62,042 nt of DNA, taken from IMG/VR virus record IMGVR_UViG_3300042923_000331, positions 1 through 62,042 of that record, one strand, 5' to 3'. Under the pieces are notes generated by a model. That model made no database searches and was not told the origin of the DNA. It was given only the letters and a program-made list of their open reading frames with translations. Of the stretch, positions 31,580 to 39,931 are shown piece after piece. Source of the DNA: a virus. Within the stretch, counting starts at the first letter, position 1, and each line of letters starts with the position of its first letter. Made by a program: the position numbers and the translations under genes.

Positions 31580-31900
31580 TCAAAATTCATAAATCAAAGC
31601 GCTGCTGTTTATTGTTTCCGCCGGGATAACTTCCGGATATATATACGCTTTACATTTGAAAAATGCTTCGCTGTGGTCATATGAATAATCTAGCTTGCTT
31701 TTCTCTATGCTTTCGGTGTCAATTTCTATTACTATTAAGTCCTCAACTTTTTTCCCTCTGATTATTGGAAATTTTAGCGCGTTTTGTACTGAATCAGCAA
31801 AGTATATTACACCGTCGCACCCTGTTTTTAAACCGTTTTCTAGTATGCTGTCTAAATTCTTTTTTAATGTACTATGGTATAGCTTTTTTATTTCTATCAT
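31580..31900 (-). CDS. Small ADP-ribosyltransferase-like protein (106 aa)
   Basis: LYHSTLKKNLDSILENGLK, then GVIYFADS, is the opening of minimal ART folds: a histidine in YHST, a tyrosine in IYFADS and a later glutamate (HSEAFFKCK or PEVIPAE). KptA-, DarT- and PARP-like mini-transferases share this layout. Substrate unknown; the phage's macrodomain protein could reverse such marks. Confidence 0.6.
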   Translation of the reverse strand: MIEIKKLYHSTLKKNLDSILENGLKTGCDGVIYFADSVQNALKFPIIRGKKVEDLIVIEIDTESIEKSKLDYSYDHSEAFFKCKAYIYPEVIPAETINSSALIYEF

Positions 31901-31911
31901 TTTTATTCCTC

Positions 31912-32061
31912 CTAATATGTTTTTAATAAATCGTTTATTTTTTCTATTTCTGTTTCATAAAACTCATATTTTTCATAGTTGCCTTTCTCGTATTCCTCTT
32001 TGCTCGCTTTTTTGTATTCTTGTTTTTTCTTTTGTAAATAATTATAAGTTTGATAGTCCAT
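31912..32061 (-). CDS. Small charged helical protein (49 aa)
   Basis: ATG at 32061 after AGGAGGAAAC, TAG at 31912. KKKQEYKKASKEEYEKGNYE is a lysine/glutamate helix. No domain recognised; lies between two other short operon genes. Confidence 0.55.
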   Translation of the reverse strand: MDYQTYNYLQKKKQEYKKASKEEYEKGNYEKYEFYETEIEKINDLLKTY

Positions 32062-32071
32062 CTGTTTCCTC

Positions 32072-32206
32072 CTATTTGTTTTGTTCTGCTTCCGCGTCCC
32101 ATAACATTTGGTGTAATTCTCTTATTTCGTCTACCCACTGTAAGCTGCCGTCGTTATTATTTTCCATGCTTTCTATGTCTCTTTTTAGTGATTCTATTCT
32201 ATCCAT
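32072..32206 (-). CDS. Small acidic helical protein (44 aa)
   Basis: ATG at 32206 with AAGGAGGAGC; TAG at 32072. MDRIESLKRDIESMENNNDG followed by an acidic helix. Operon spacing of about 10 bases on both sides. Unknown function. Confidence 0.55.
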   Translation of the reverse strand: MDRIESLKRDIESMENNNDGSLQWVDEIRELHQMLWDAEAEQNK

Positions 32207-32217
32207 GTTGCTCCTCC

Positions 32218-32391
32218 TTATCTCTCATAAAAATGTTGGTCTATTAAATCTTGCTGCGCCCAGCCGTATTGTACGTCGGGTCTATTTTCATAATCTTCTA
32301 TAAATTCCGCTTCAGCTTCTGCTAATTCTCTTAAGCAATCACATTTGTTTTCTAGCGGTTCTCCGCAGTATTGACAAAACATTTTTTTCAT
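32218..32391 (-). CDS. Zinc-finger protein (57 aa)
   Basis: The ATG at 32391 is 6 bases after AAGGAGGTTT. MFCQYCGEPLENKCDCLREL has a four-cysteine knuckle, followed by an acidic helix and QYGWAQQDLIDQHF. Common small phage zinc protein type. Unknown role. Confidence 0.65.
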   Translation of the reverse strand: MKKMFCQYCGEPLENKCDCLRELAEAEAEFIEDYENRPDVQYGWAQQDLIDQHFYER

Positions 32392-32484
32392 GTTATAAAC
32401 CTCCTTATTTGCTTTGCTGTTTCGGGCTTGTAACCGTATCAGCTGCCGCATTACCGGAGCGCCGGCTCCGTTACTCTGCGCTTG

Positions 32485-32553
32485 TTATTTTATTATTAAA
32501 AGTATTACAAAGCTTATGACCGCTAGGGAAAGAAAAAAATCTGTTGCTGGCAT
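32485..32553 (-). CDS. Membrane micropeptide (22 aa)
   Basis: ATG at 32553 five to ten bases after a GGAGTGAA site; MPATDFFLSLAVISFVILLI then IK and stop. A single membrane helix with almost no soluble part, like other phage micropeptides. It follows the 71-residue gene by two bases. Confidence 0.45.
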   Translation of the reverse strand: MPATDFFLSLAVISFVILLIIK

Positions 32554-32555
32554 TT

Positions 32556-32771
32556 TTATTCACTCCATTCTGCGTTTCTATAATATTTCTCTTCTAAATC
32601 TTTTAACATTTGTAATCTGCTTTTAAGTACTAATGCTAATGTTGTTCCGTCTCTATTAGAGTTTTTTAATTTTTCTTCTTCATACGCAATTGTTGCTATT
32701 TCAATTTCTTTTTTTAATTGTTTTAAAGTCATACCTTTTCCGCTTGCATAATCTACCGTATATTTTGCCAT
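32556..32771 (-). CDS. Hypothetical protein (71 aa), first gene of the class I-controlled accessory operon
   Basis: MAKYTVDYASGKGMTLKQLK and then a helical segment with LALVLKSRLQMLKDLEEKY. First gene downstream of the promoter at 32824-32852. No family. Confidence 0.65.
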   Translation of the reverse strand: MAKYTVDYASGKGMTLKQLKKEIEIATIAYEEEKLKNSNRDGTTLALVLKSRLQMLKDLEEKYYRNAEWSE

Positions 32772-32823
32772 TTTGTTCGGCTCCTTTTACTTTATTTTCG
32801 GGTCAACTCTTACCCTCAAACAC

Positions 32824-32852
32824 ATTATATTCCATTTTGGAGAATTAGTCAA
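32824..32852 (-). promoter_or_regulatory. Class I operator-promoter of the accessory operon
   Basis: Minus strand: -35 TTGACT, spacer AATTCTCCAAAATGGAA (17), -10 TATAAT. Best -10 of the set; palindrome TTCTCCAAAATGGAA in the spacer. Probably reads into 32771-31414 and perhaps the ParM genes. Confidence 0.82.
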
Positions 32853-32965
32853 TAGTATTTTATAAATATATTGAAAAATCAATGATATATTTGCTTGCCG
32901 CTGCTTTTATCGTGCGTCAAAACTCATTTAAAGACGTCGCTTTTACGTTGAAATTTCAAACAAAA

Positions 32966-33016
32966 TAAAAAAAACAGCCGATACAGTTTTTTATACTGTA
33001 CCAGCTGCTTTTTATT
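32966..33016 (-). terminator. Terminator after the lysis cassette
   Basis: AGCAGCTGGTACAGT, loop, ACTGTATCGGCTGTT then an eight-base T run on the minus strand; a long stem with G-U and bulged positions right after the endolysin stop. Confidence 0.8.
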
Positions 33017-33604
33017 TTATATGCTCCACTTTGCTACTTTTATAACCAAAGTGTCTAGATTTTTTGTAGTCTCACACGCTTTTATCCAAAACTCCGGTGT
33101 GTTTATTACATTCTTTTTCACTAAATAGCCTATTGCTTCCGGGTATGTGTCAATTTCTTTCTTTTCGATGGCTGCTTCTATATACTCTCTCGGGTCTACG
33201 CAGCGCATAAACACATTATAGTCTGTTTTGCATCGCTCCCAAAAATTCGGATAGCTGCAATGTCTTACTTCAAAATGTAAATGTGCTGCAGTTGAATCGC
33301 CGGTGTTTCCTGTATATCCTAAAAGCTGTCCGGCTTTTACTAGCTGTCCGGCTTTTACTGCGAAACCGTCTAAGTGTGCGTATAGAGTGCCCCATTTTCC
33401 ATGGTCTACTACTATGTATAAACCGTATCCACCCGGATTGTCTTTTGCTACTTGTACAATTCCGGCTTCTACTGCAAAGACCGGCGTTCCTATAGCTGCG
33501 CGCAAATCTACGCCGTTATGCCACCACATGTCTTTATATTCTCGAAAACCAAAATCGTATGTTATGTACATTATGTTTAATGGTGGATTTTTAAAAGCGA
33601 TCAT
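33017..33604 (-). CDS. M23 (LytM-type) endolysin
   Basis: 195 residues. Zinc ligands in HNGVDLRAAIGTP, then YAHLDGF and the classical HLHFEV near residue 118, so it is a peptidoglycan cross-bridge peptidase. The C-terminal 60 residues (EAIGYLVKKNVINTPEFWIK) are probably a wall-targeting or XkdX-type tail. It follows the holin by an overlapping ATG/stop, forming the lysis pair. Confidence 0.92.
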   Translation of the reverse strand: MIAFKNPPLNIMYITYDFGFREYKDMWWHNGVDLRAAIGTPVFAVEAGIVQVAKDNPGGYGLYIVVDHGKWGTLYAHLDGFAVKAGQLVKAGQLLGYTGNTGDSTAAHLHFEVRHCSYPNFWERCKTDYNVFMRCVDPREYIEAAIEKKEIDTYPEAIGYLVKKNVINTPEFWIKACETTKNLDTLVIKVAKWSI

Positions 33605-34047
33605 TTTTGAACCTCTTCGTTTTCGGCTCTTTGGTTTAATACCGATAAAGCTTTTTGTATTATAGACGGTATTGGTATACCCATTAAGCCGGCATTCTCT
33701 GTAATGCTTAATGTTTCGTTAACTATATATGCTATTATTGCAGCGTTTCTTATTACTTGTGTTCCACTTACTTTGTCTAATTGAGCTGCAACTAATACTA
33801 TTAATAGTGTTCCGCCTTTTTTGCAAAGCCCTTTCCAACCGGCAAGCGATTCTAATTTGCCGGTTTCTGTTTTCTTTGATTTGTTGAATACTCCGGCTAC
33901 TACTAGCCCTGTTATGTAGTCTATTCCCATGAAAAGCACGAGCGTTTGTAGCGCCATGTCCCACCCTCCGAGTAAATTCGCTATAATGCTGCCTGCTACC
34001 CCTAGTACAGCTAATATGCTTGCTTTTATATTAGTTACATGTTGCAT
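33601..34047 (-). CDS. Phage holin (holin family 4 / TcdE-like)
   Basis: 148 residues with three hydrophobic segments: ASILAVLGVAGSIIANLLGG, LQTLVLFMGIDYITGLVVAG and AAIIAYIVNETLSITENAG. LFMGIDYITGL and NETLSITENAGLMG are diagnostic of this holin family, which opens the membrane for endolysin. Start coincides with the stop of the subtilase-SLH gene. Confidence 0.92.
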   Translation of the reverse strand: MQHVTNIKASILAVLGVAGSIIANLLGGWDMALQTLVLFMGIDYITGLVVAGVFNKSKKTETGKLESLAGWKGLCKKGGTLLIVLVAAQLDKVSGTQVIRNAAIIAYIVNETLSITENAGLMGIPIPSIIQKALSVLNQRAENEEVQK

Positions 34048-35042
34048 TACTTTTCCCCCTTAAGTTCGTTTGTTATTTTTTCATAAATTCTTCTTGATGT
34101 TGCTGCTTCTTCAGCTCTAGTAACTGTTTTGTGTGGGTCGAAAGTATTATCGCCATCGCCCTGCATTAAACCTTTTTCTGTGCAAAATTTTACGTCGTCA
34201 TAAAACCAATCTGTTTCCTTTACGTCGGTAAAATCCATATTTTCCTCCTCTTCTTTTGGTGGTTGCGGTTTATTATTTCTTAATTCATCAAGCTTTTGTA
34301 ATCTGTCCGTTAATGGTAACACCGGCAATCCGTAACCATAACTGTTATCTTTGTCTTTTTCGCCTAAATCAATGCTTATTGATTTTAATATTTCTACACA
34401 TTCTGCTTGTGTAAAATCGCCATATCTTTGCAAAAGCAAAGCTACTTTTGATGCCAATCCCGGAGAAGCTGCGGAAGTTCCCACACCCCTTGCCATAAAT
34501 GACATAAAGTCTAATTCTTCTCCTATTGCACTATAGTACATTCTTTTTATTGTGCCATTTTCCTTAATTTGAACAGAACCTACGGCTATTGCGGTGTCAT
34601 CTTTGGTGTATACTCCTCTTACGCCGTTTGCTCCGTCATTTCCTGCAGAACAAAAGAATATTACACCTTTTCGCTTTTGTATATCTTTGAAATAATTCAA
34701 AGTTGCTTTTGTCCCACTTCCGGCGAATGATTTTGTTACAATTTTTATGTTGTATTTATCAATAGCTTTCTCAAAATCAATTTTTTCGCCGTCAATAGTT
34801 AAATACATTTCGATTACTTGGTCGCCTTTTGTTCTGCCGCTTATGGTGCTATTTATTACAGTTGCTTCCGGTGCGTAATCTTTAATTACTTTAGTTGTCA
34901 TTTTTCCGTGGTCTGATAAGCTTTCACCATTTAAAATAACAATTCCTTTACCCTTGTAACCTAAATCGTGATAGTTTTTTATGTGATTGAATTGTATTTG
35001 CCGTTTGAAATCGGCTTCTAGTAATTCTGCATATGTTGTCAC
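34047..35042 (-). CDS. Subtilisin-like protease with C-terminal SLH domain
   Basis: 331 residues. S8 peptidase elements: a histidine region SLSDHGKMTT, oxyanion asparagine in FFCSAGNDGANG and nucleophile GVGTSAASPG near 205. The usual first aspartate of the family (D-T-G) is replaced by GES in VILNGESLSDHG. A proline/glutamate linker precedes one SLH domain (WFYDDVKFCTEKGLM, then DNTFDPHKTVTRAEE), which binds cell-wall polymers. No signal peptide, so it probably acts as a virion or lysis-time enzyme at the host S-layer. Confidence 0.85.
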   Translation of the reverse strand: MTTYAELLEADFKRQIQFNHIKNYHDLGYKGKGIVILNGESLSDHGKMTTKVIKDYAPEATVINSTISGRTKGDQVIEMYLTIDGEKIDFEKAIDKYNIKIVTKSFAGSGTKATLNYFKDIQKRKGVIFFCSAGNDGANGVRGVYTKDDTAIAVGSVQIKENGTIKRMYYSAIGEELDFMSFMARGVGTSAASPGLASKVALLLQRYGDFTQAECVEILKSISIDLGEKDKDNSYGYGLPVLPLTDRLQKLDELRNNKPQPPKEEEENMDFTDVKETDWFYDDVKFCTEKGLMQGDGDNTFDPHKTVTRAEEAATSRRIYEKITNELKGEK

Positions 35043-35044
35043 TA

Positions 35045-35104
35045 TTATTCCTCCCCTATTTTCATTTTTTCGAATGCGTCTTTACATTCACAGATAATGG
35101 TCAC
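35045..35104 (-). CDS. Possible micro-ORF (19 aa, GTG start)
   Basis: GTG at 35104 overlaps the stop of the preceding 18-residue frame; encodes MTIICECKDAFEKMKIGEE. Two cysteines close together. Supported only by coupling and position before the subtilase gene. Confidence 0.3.
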   Translation of the reverse strand: MTIICECKDAFEKMKIGEE

Positions 35105-35144
35105 CCCCTTTGGTGGTTTTATCAATAAAAATCATTCTTTTCAT
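35088..35144 (-). CDS. Possible leader peptide (18 aa)
   Basis: ATG at 35144 with a near-perfect AAAGGAGGTTC ribosome site; MKRMIFIDKTTKGGDHYL. It is the first frame after the terminator at 35166-35200 and lies before the protease-holin-endolysin genes, so a regulatory leader is possible. Confidence 0.35.
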   Translation of the reverse strand: MKRMIFIDKTTKGGDHYL

Positions 35145-35165
35145 TGGCTGAACCTCCTTTTAGAA

Positions 35166-35200
35166 TATAAAAAAGCCGTATAAAATACGGCTTTTTTATA
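35166..35200 (-). terminator. Terminator between tail and lysis genes
   Basis: AAAAAAGCCGTA, loop, TACGGCTTTTTT: a clean bidirectional hairpin after the XkdX-like gene. Confidence 0.85.
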
Positions 35201-35218
35201 TTGTTTTTTAAAACTTTT

Positions 35219-35488
35219 TTATAACTCTTCTGCTATTATTAAATCAGCTGGTTTGAATTGTGGGTCGTCAGCTGCTTTTAATGCTAAAGTGTCTGCATGC
35301 TCTTGCGCTGTAATATATCCGTTTTGAAGTGCTAAATCTATATCGTTTATATAATAGTTGTCTGCCGCATACTGCATAACAGGCACTTCATACTCGGGTC
35401 TTGTAGCTCTAATGTTAGCTAGTGTATTTTTCCCAGCTAGATACACATTTGTTGCATAACTTCTTACTAATAAATTATTTACTGCCAT
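35219..35488 (-). CDS. XkdX-like small tail protein (89 aa)
   Basis: Located after the fibre-associated gene, with the short helix-turn pattern DIDLALQNGYITAQEHADTL that characterises XkdX-type proteins at the end of PBSX-like tail operons. The N-terminal part (NLLVRSYATNVYLAG) is extra. Role in fibre attachment is presumed. Confidence 0.65.
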   Translation of the reverse strand: MAVNNLLVRSYATNVYLAGKNTLANIRATRPEYEVPVMQYAADNYYINDIDLALQNGYITAQEHADTLALKAADDPQFKPADLIIAEEL

Positions 35489-35489
35489 T

Positions 35490-35885
35490 TTATATTACCT
35501 CCATATCGATTAATAATTCTATTAATTCTTGTTGTGTTATACTTGTTTCGTTTGCAATTTGTTTAGCGGTAGATAGTTGCTGTTCTACTTCTGTTCTTTT
35601 GCTTTTTTCTTGTTCAAGTTGAGCTTTTAAATTTTCAATCTGTAATATTTCTTCTGTCGCTGTATTTTGGTACTGTACAGGTACCCACTTAAATACGCCG
35701 TTTACTTTATCGTACATGGCATAGTTTTTACTTAGTGGTGTTTGTAGTTCGGGCGGTTCTGTATAATCAGTTATCAAGATATAATTTAAACCTGTAGGGT
35801 TAAAATTCATATCTTCTTCGTTGATTATCGACAGCACCCTTTCTATACTTTTACCTGTGTTTTCTATATTTATTGCTTTATTCAT
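35490..35885 (-). CDS. Tail fibre-associated protein with C-terminal coiled coil (131 aa)
   Basis: N-terminal beta region with VNGVFKWVPVQYQN, then a coiled coil (LKAQLEQEKSKRTEVEQQ) and a short amphipathic end. Directly follows the fibre, as fibre chaperones and XkdW-type proteins do. Function not proven. Confidence 0.65.
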   Translation of the reverse strand: MNKAINIENTGKSIERVLSIINEEDMNFNPTGLNYILITDYTEPPELQTPLSKNYAMYDKVNGVFKWVPVQYQNTATEEILQIENLKAQLEQEKSKRTEVEQQLSTAKQIANETSITQQELIELLIDMEVI

Positions 35886-35902
35886 ATTATTATCTCCTCT
35901 TG

Positions 35903-38227
35903 TTATGATATATTAACACAAATGTAGTTACTGTTACGACCTGCCACTAGTCTATTATTTTCATATCTTAAACTATTAATTGAAAATGTGTTACTTATAG
36001 CAACAGGCAACCATTTTACTGCATCTGTTGAAATAAAGAAAATATTAACTGCATCATTATAAACACCACTTACATAAAAAGTATTGTTAAGGAATATTAT
36101 ATTTGTAAAACTGTTTACAGAAGCAAATGTACTTAATGTCCAAGTTACTGCATCTGTTGAAATCAACATATTTCCGTTACTTCCAACTGCTATATATTTT
36201 CCATTTCCATATGCAACGTCTAAAAGCAGAAATGCAGTATACCCGGAGGCTCTTAATGTCCAAGTTATTCCATCCGGGGATGTGGCAATTCTACCACCTG
36301 CCACAGCTACAAATAAATTATTCAAAAATTTAATACTATAGACAATATCACTAGTTAAAAATGGGCTTGTGCATTGTGTCCATGTAGTACCATTTGTAGA
36401 ACGCCATATTTGACCTGAGTAACCACCTGCTACAAGTTTACTACTTCCATATGCTATTGAATACATAGTAGTACCACCGAATAGACCAGTTGTATTTGTC
36501 CAAGTAGTTCCGTCGGGAGAAGTTGCAACTACACCCCCACCTACCATAATGAATTTGCTATATGCGTATATACTTCCATAACAGCTTCCGCTACCATAAT
36601 TTCTTGCTGTTGTCCATGTATCTCCATTATTAACAGATTTAGAAATTAAACCATTTGAACAGCCTACTACCCATACACCATTATAGTAACATGGTGCGTT
36701 TGTACCATTTGCATCAACATGAAGTGTTTTAGTTGTCCACTCAAATCCTTGTGTGGGAAAGGCTGTAAGTGTTCCTACAACACCACCTATATTTACGCCG
36801 TTTTTTACGTTCCCAGCTACTAAATTATCAAATACAGCTGTTATCTTACCGCTGCCGTTATGGTAGCCTTCGCCTATAGTGTACTGTCCATTTTGGGTCG
36901 TTATTGAACCCATAGCTGCGCCCTTATTAACTATTGTTCCTGTTAACATTACACCGTCTACAGCTGCTTTATATCCTGCCATGATTTTATCCGCTGTAGC
37001 TGTACCAGCGCTAGTATCTATCACATTAGAATTTCCAGCTACTCCAAATATATTTGCGCCTGCTTTTATGTTTGTGGATACTAAATCCGGGTCACCTGCT
37101 ACATATCCGGCACCACTATGATATCCATTTGAAATAGCTTGATTTGTTGTTCCGGGTGTTATTACTACCGAACCTCTATCCGGCATGGTTCCTGTAATTT
37201 TATTTCCATTTACATAAGCAGTAAATCCATCTCGTATATTAGAAGTAGCAGCAGTTGCGTCGCTTGTAAAGGTTCCTAAAATTCCACCAACGGTTACTCC
37301 GGCTTTTATTACACTTGCTATAAGCCCGGTTATAACAGCTTTTATTTTCCCGAGTCCGGTATGGTATCCCTCCGGTATAACATACTCTTGTCCCTCTTGC
37401 GTAATGTTTTGTACTGTGGCATTGTTTATGGTCATTTCTCCTGCTATTCCGGTGTCATCATCGTTGCTGAATGTCTCTCCTGCTAGTACATTTGCAGCAA
37501 CTGCGGTACCCTCTGCACTAGCTTTAAGAAAAAAACAATCGCCTGCTAGGTTGTACCAAACTGTCACAGCCTTTCCAGCTTTAAGATTCGGAGCGGTTGT
37601 TGTGTTTGGCTTATAAACCGGTTTGCTATTTATAGTTGTTGCTGCTCCGCCATTATCTGCAGCAACAATGAAAGTCTTTGAATATCCGTTTGCTAATTCT
37701 ATACCGGTCAATGTTATTGCTGTTCCGGTTCCTGTTGCTGTCTGAAATATTATTGAATTGTCTAATTGTTCTTGTGTTGCAAAAACAAGGCTTTCATCTA
37801 TTACAGCTGTTACGTTTGAAACATTGCTTACTGCTGCCACTAAAGCAAATATAAACTCTGTGGGAGTCGTTGCGTATGCTGGTATAGTTTCCGGCGTTGG
37901 CGCATATGCATATGCGTATAGAATTTCGCCCTCTGTTGGGTCTGTAGCGAAAAGTCCTATTTCTCGCCATTGAAATGCTGATACTAAACTATTATTTGTA
38001 AATTGCCCTTTTATTGTGCATTTCGCACTCGCTATTGAATATCCGGATATTGGGATATTGGTTACGCTTGTTACAAGTGCTGCCAATGCTTCAATTTCTG
38101 CTTGTGTTCCGCCACCGGCTAGCGTGCCGGAACCCATTTGCATTTTTGTAAACGACAGTGTTGTCCCTGCTTGTGCTTTTGCTAGTAAGTTTTTCCCGAG
38201 CTGTGTTAAATAAAAATTATTAAACAT
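35903..38227 (-). CDS. Tail fibre with C-terminal seven-bladed beta-propeller
   Basis: 774 residues. N-terminal ~165 residues are the phage fibre attachment domain (MFNNFYLTQLGKNLLAKAQA, then FQWREIGLFATD). A middle shaft has repeats with GYHTGLGKI, GYHSGAGYV and GYHNGSGKI. The last ~270 residues carry BNR/Asp-box-like repeats (NNGDTWT, SPDGTTWT, STNGTTWT, SPDGITWT, STDAVTWT, STDAVKW) plus closing strands, fitting seven blades. The propeller is a likely glycan-binding or cleaving receptor head at the fibre tip. Confidence 0.88.
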   Translation of the reverse strand: MFNNFYLTQLGKNLLAKAQAGTTLSFTKMQMGSGTLAGGGTQAEIEALAALVTSVTNIPISGYSIASAKCTIKGQFTNNSLVSAFQWREIGLFATDPTEGEILYAYAYAPTPETIPAYATTPTEFIFALVAAVSNVSNVTAVIDESLVFATQEQLDNSIIFQTATGTGTAITLTGIELANGYSKTFIVAADNGGAATTINSKPVYKPNTTTAPNLKAGKAVTVWYNLAGDCFFLKASAEGTAVAANVLAGETFSNDDDTGIAGEMTINNATVQNITQEGQEYVIPEGYHTGLGKIKAVITGLIASVIKAGVTVGGILGTFTSDATAATSNIRDGFTAYVNGNKITGTMPDRGSVVITPGTTNQAISNGYHSGAGYVAGDPDLVSTNIKAGANIFGVAGNSNVIDTSAGTATADKIMAGYKAAVDGVMLTGTIVNKGAAMGSITTQNGQYTIGEGYHNGSGKITAVFDNLVAGNVKNGVNIGGVVGTLTAFPTQGFEWTTKTLHVDANGTNAPCYYNGVWVVGCSNGLISKSVNNGDTWTTARNYGSGSCYGSIYAYSKFIMVGGGVVATSPDGTTWTNTTGLFGGTTMYSIAYGSSKLVAGGYSGQIWRSTNGTTWTQCTSPFLTSDIVYSIKFLNNLFVAVAGGRIATSPDGITWTLRASGYTAFLLLDVAYGNGKYIAVGSNGNMLISTDAVTWTLSTFASVNSFTNIIFLNNTFYVSGVYNDAVNIFFISTDAVKWLPVAISNTFSINSLRYENNRLVAGRNSNYICVNIS

Positions 38228-38230
38228 GGT

Positions 38231-38797
38231 TTAATTCACCTGCCTTAGTTGAAAATATTTGTAATTATGAAATATTCCGCCGATATATTCTGTTCCAGCT
38301 ACTATCTGCTCATATTTCACATGATAAATCAAATGTGATGGCTTTACTTTGTTTATCTCATTTATCAGTTCTGTTTCGTCTAGTGTTATTGAAGTTAGCC
38401 ATATTTCAAATGTGTTTTTCGCTGTATTCTCAACAATTCTAGCCGGCACACCGGTTATGGTTTCTGCTATTGTTTTTAATCTAAACGGATTTGAAGCAAT
38501 ATTAGTTGATAGCGCTGCCATTAAACGTTGCCGTCTTTCTGCTATGGTTGCTCCGGGTACAGTTTTAAACATGAATTCTTGCTCCCAATATTTGAGACCC
38601 CATGTTGCCGTTTGTGGAACCATTTGTAAAGCTATATCTTCTGCTATTGCTTCAGCTTCGTCCATTTGCTTGCCTATAGTGTTAAATATGCTAAGTGCGA
38701 TGGTAGCTTTGCCGTATATAGGAGAAACAAAAGACAAAATTTCTTTTGCCTTTTCGCTGGTTATTATTTGTTTAATTAGCTCTGTTTCGTATATCAT
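38231..38797 (-). CDS. Baseplate protein XkdU-like (DUF2313)
   Basis: 188 residues; QTATWGLKYWEQEF, RRQRLMAALS and NPFRLKTIAETITGVPARIV are characteristic of the XkdU/gpI group that caps baseplate wedges beside gpJ. Starts overlapping the baseplate J gene, as in PBSX. Confidence 0.88.
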   Translation of the reverse strand: MIYETELIKQIITSEKAKEILSFVSPIYGKATIALSIFNTIGKQMDEAEAIAEDIALQMVPQTATWGLKYWEQEFMFKTVPGATIAERRQRLMAALSTNIASNPFRLKTIAETITGVPARIVENTAKNTFEIWLTSITLDETELINEINKVKPSHLIYHVKYEQIVAGTEYIGGIFHNYKYFQLRQVN

Positions 38798-39921
38798 ACG
38801 GTAAATGTCACCTCCGCTATTGTTGTACGCGGTAAGTTTCCGCTCGGGATAACTACATTAGCTGCGGTTCCGTTTATTAATAAATTGCTATAATCACTCA
38901 CACCGCTTATTCCGGATAATATAGCCGCGACTTTGGAATACTTAATATATCCGTCTGCTAGTGCTTCTTTGTAGTATTCTGTAAGCTGTGCTACAAAGTC
39001 CGCTTTTATAGTATCTATGTTTCCTACGAAAACTATTGTTGCTGTTACGGTAACAGTTATTGTTGTTGGTGCTATAACGTCTATTTGTGCGTTTATTGGT
39101 GATTTTCTTAATGCTGGCTCGTCGGATGACATTATGTAATTATATACAGCTGTGCACAGCTCTGTGCTGGCTGGATTCCCCACACTATCAGTTATTACTA
39201 TCTGTATCACTCCTGTATCATCCGCCGGTCTTACAATGTTTACTCCACCAACTCCGGTTACTGAAAGCGCCCACCTAGAATAATCAGCGTCGGAACCTAT
39301 AAACGAATTATCTTTGTTTTGGTCATAATCAAGTATTCTAGAGCGTAAAGCTTCGTCGCTTTCTAAATCTACTCCACCCATTGTTGCTGCAGTGTTTGTT
39401 ACGGTCTTTAAACCGTTTATAGGCGTCGAAGGCATTGTTATTGTACTTGCGTTTACATTGCCGGCTATTCCTGCTATTACGGCTTGAATGCTGGCTTCTA
39501 CAGCGATATCTCCGTTAAGCGTTGCTTCTGTAGTTGTTACGAATTCTATATTGGTCTCGCCGTTTACAGAAACTGTTGAAAACCTAGTCCCTATATTTAT
39601 TACAGTTCCTAATATTCCGGTCATTTGTATTATGCCGGTTGCTGCCACAGCTGGCTTTCTTTGTAAACCTCTAGTTTCTGCATGGTAGTCAAGCATTTGT
39701 TCTCTTGCCCACATTGGAAACAGATTTTTTAGAAATTCAATCATAGTAAATTGTACTAACTGCGATTTCTGTATTGCTATTGGCTTGGTTAAATCGTAAG
39801 GAAATTGCCCCTCTGATTTGTCTAAATCGGGCGGTAAATCGTCGAGCATTTCTTTTAAAATGGTGTTTGTGTCCTGTCCCTCTGAAAAGGACGGATTTTC
39901 AAAATCATATATTACTGCCAT
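38794..39921 (-). CDS. Baseplate J-like protein (XkdT)
   Basis: 375 residues with the gpJ core: FPMWAREQMLDYHAETRGLQ, GTRFSTVSVNGETNIEF and AGNVNASTITMPS, ending DLESDEALRSRILDYDQNKD. It forms the wedge ring of contractile tails. Neighbours XkdS- and XkdU-like proteins keep the canonical order. Confidence 0.92.
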   Translation of the reverse strand: MAVIYDFENPSFSEGQDTNTILKEMLDDLPPDLDKSEGQFPYDLTKPIAIQKSQLVQFTMIEFLKNLFPMWAREQMLDYHAETRGLQRKPAVAATGIIQMTGILGTVINIGTRFSTVSVNGETNIEFVTTTEATLNGDIAVEASIQAVIAGIAGNVNASTITMPSTPINGLKTVTNTAATMGGVDLESDEALRSRILDYDQNKDNSFIGSDADYSRWALSVTGVGGVNIVRPADDTGVIQIVITDSVGNPASTELCTAVYNYIMSSDEPALRKSPINAQIDVIAPTTITVTVTATIVFVGNIDTIKADFVAQLTEYYKEALADGYIKYSKVAAILSGISGVSDYSNLLINGTAANVVIPSGNLPRTTIAEVTFTV

Positions 39922-39931
39922 TCATGCCCTC

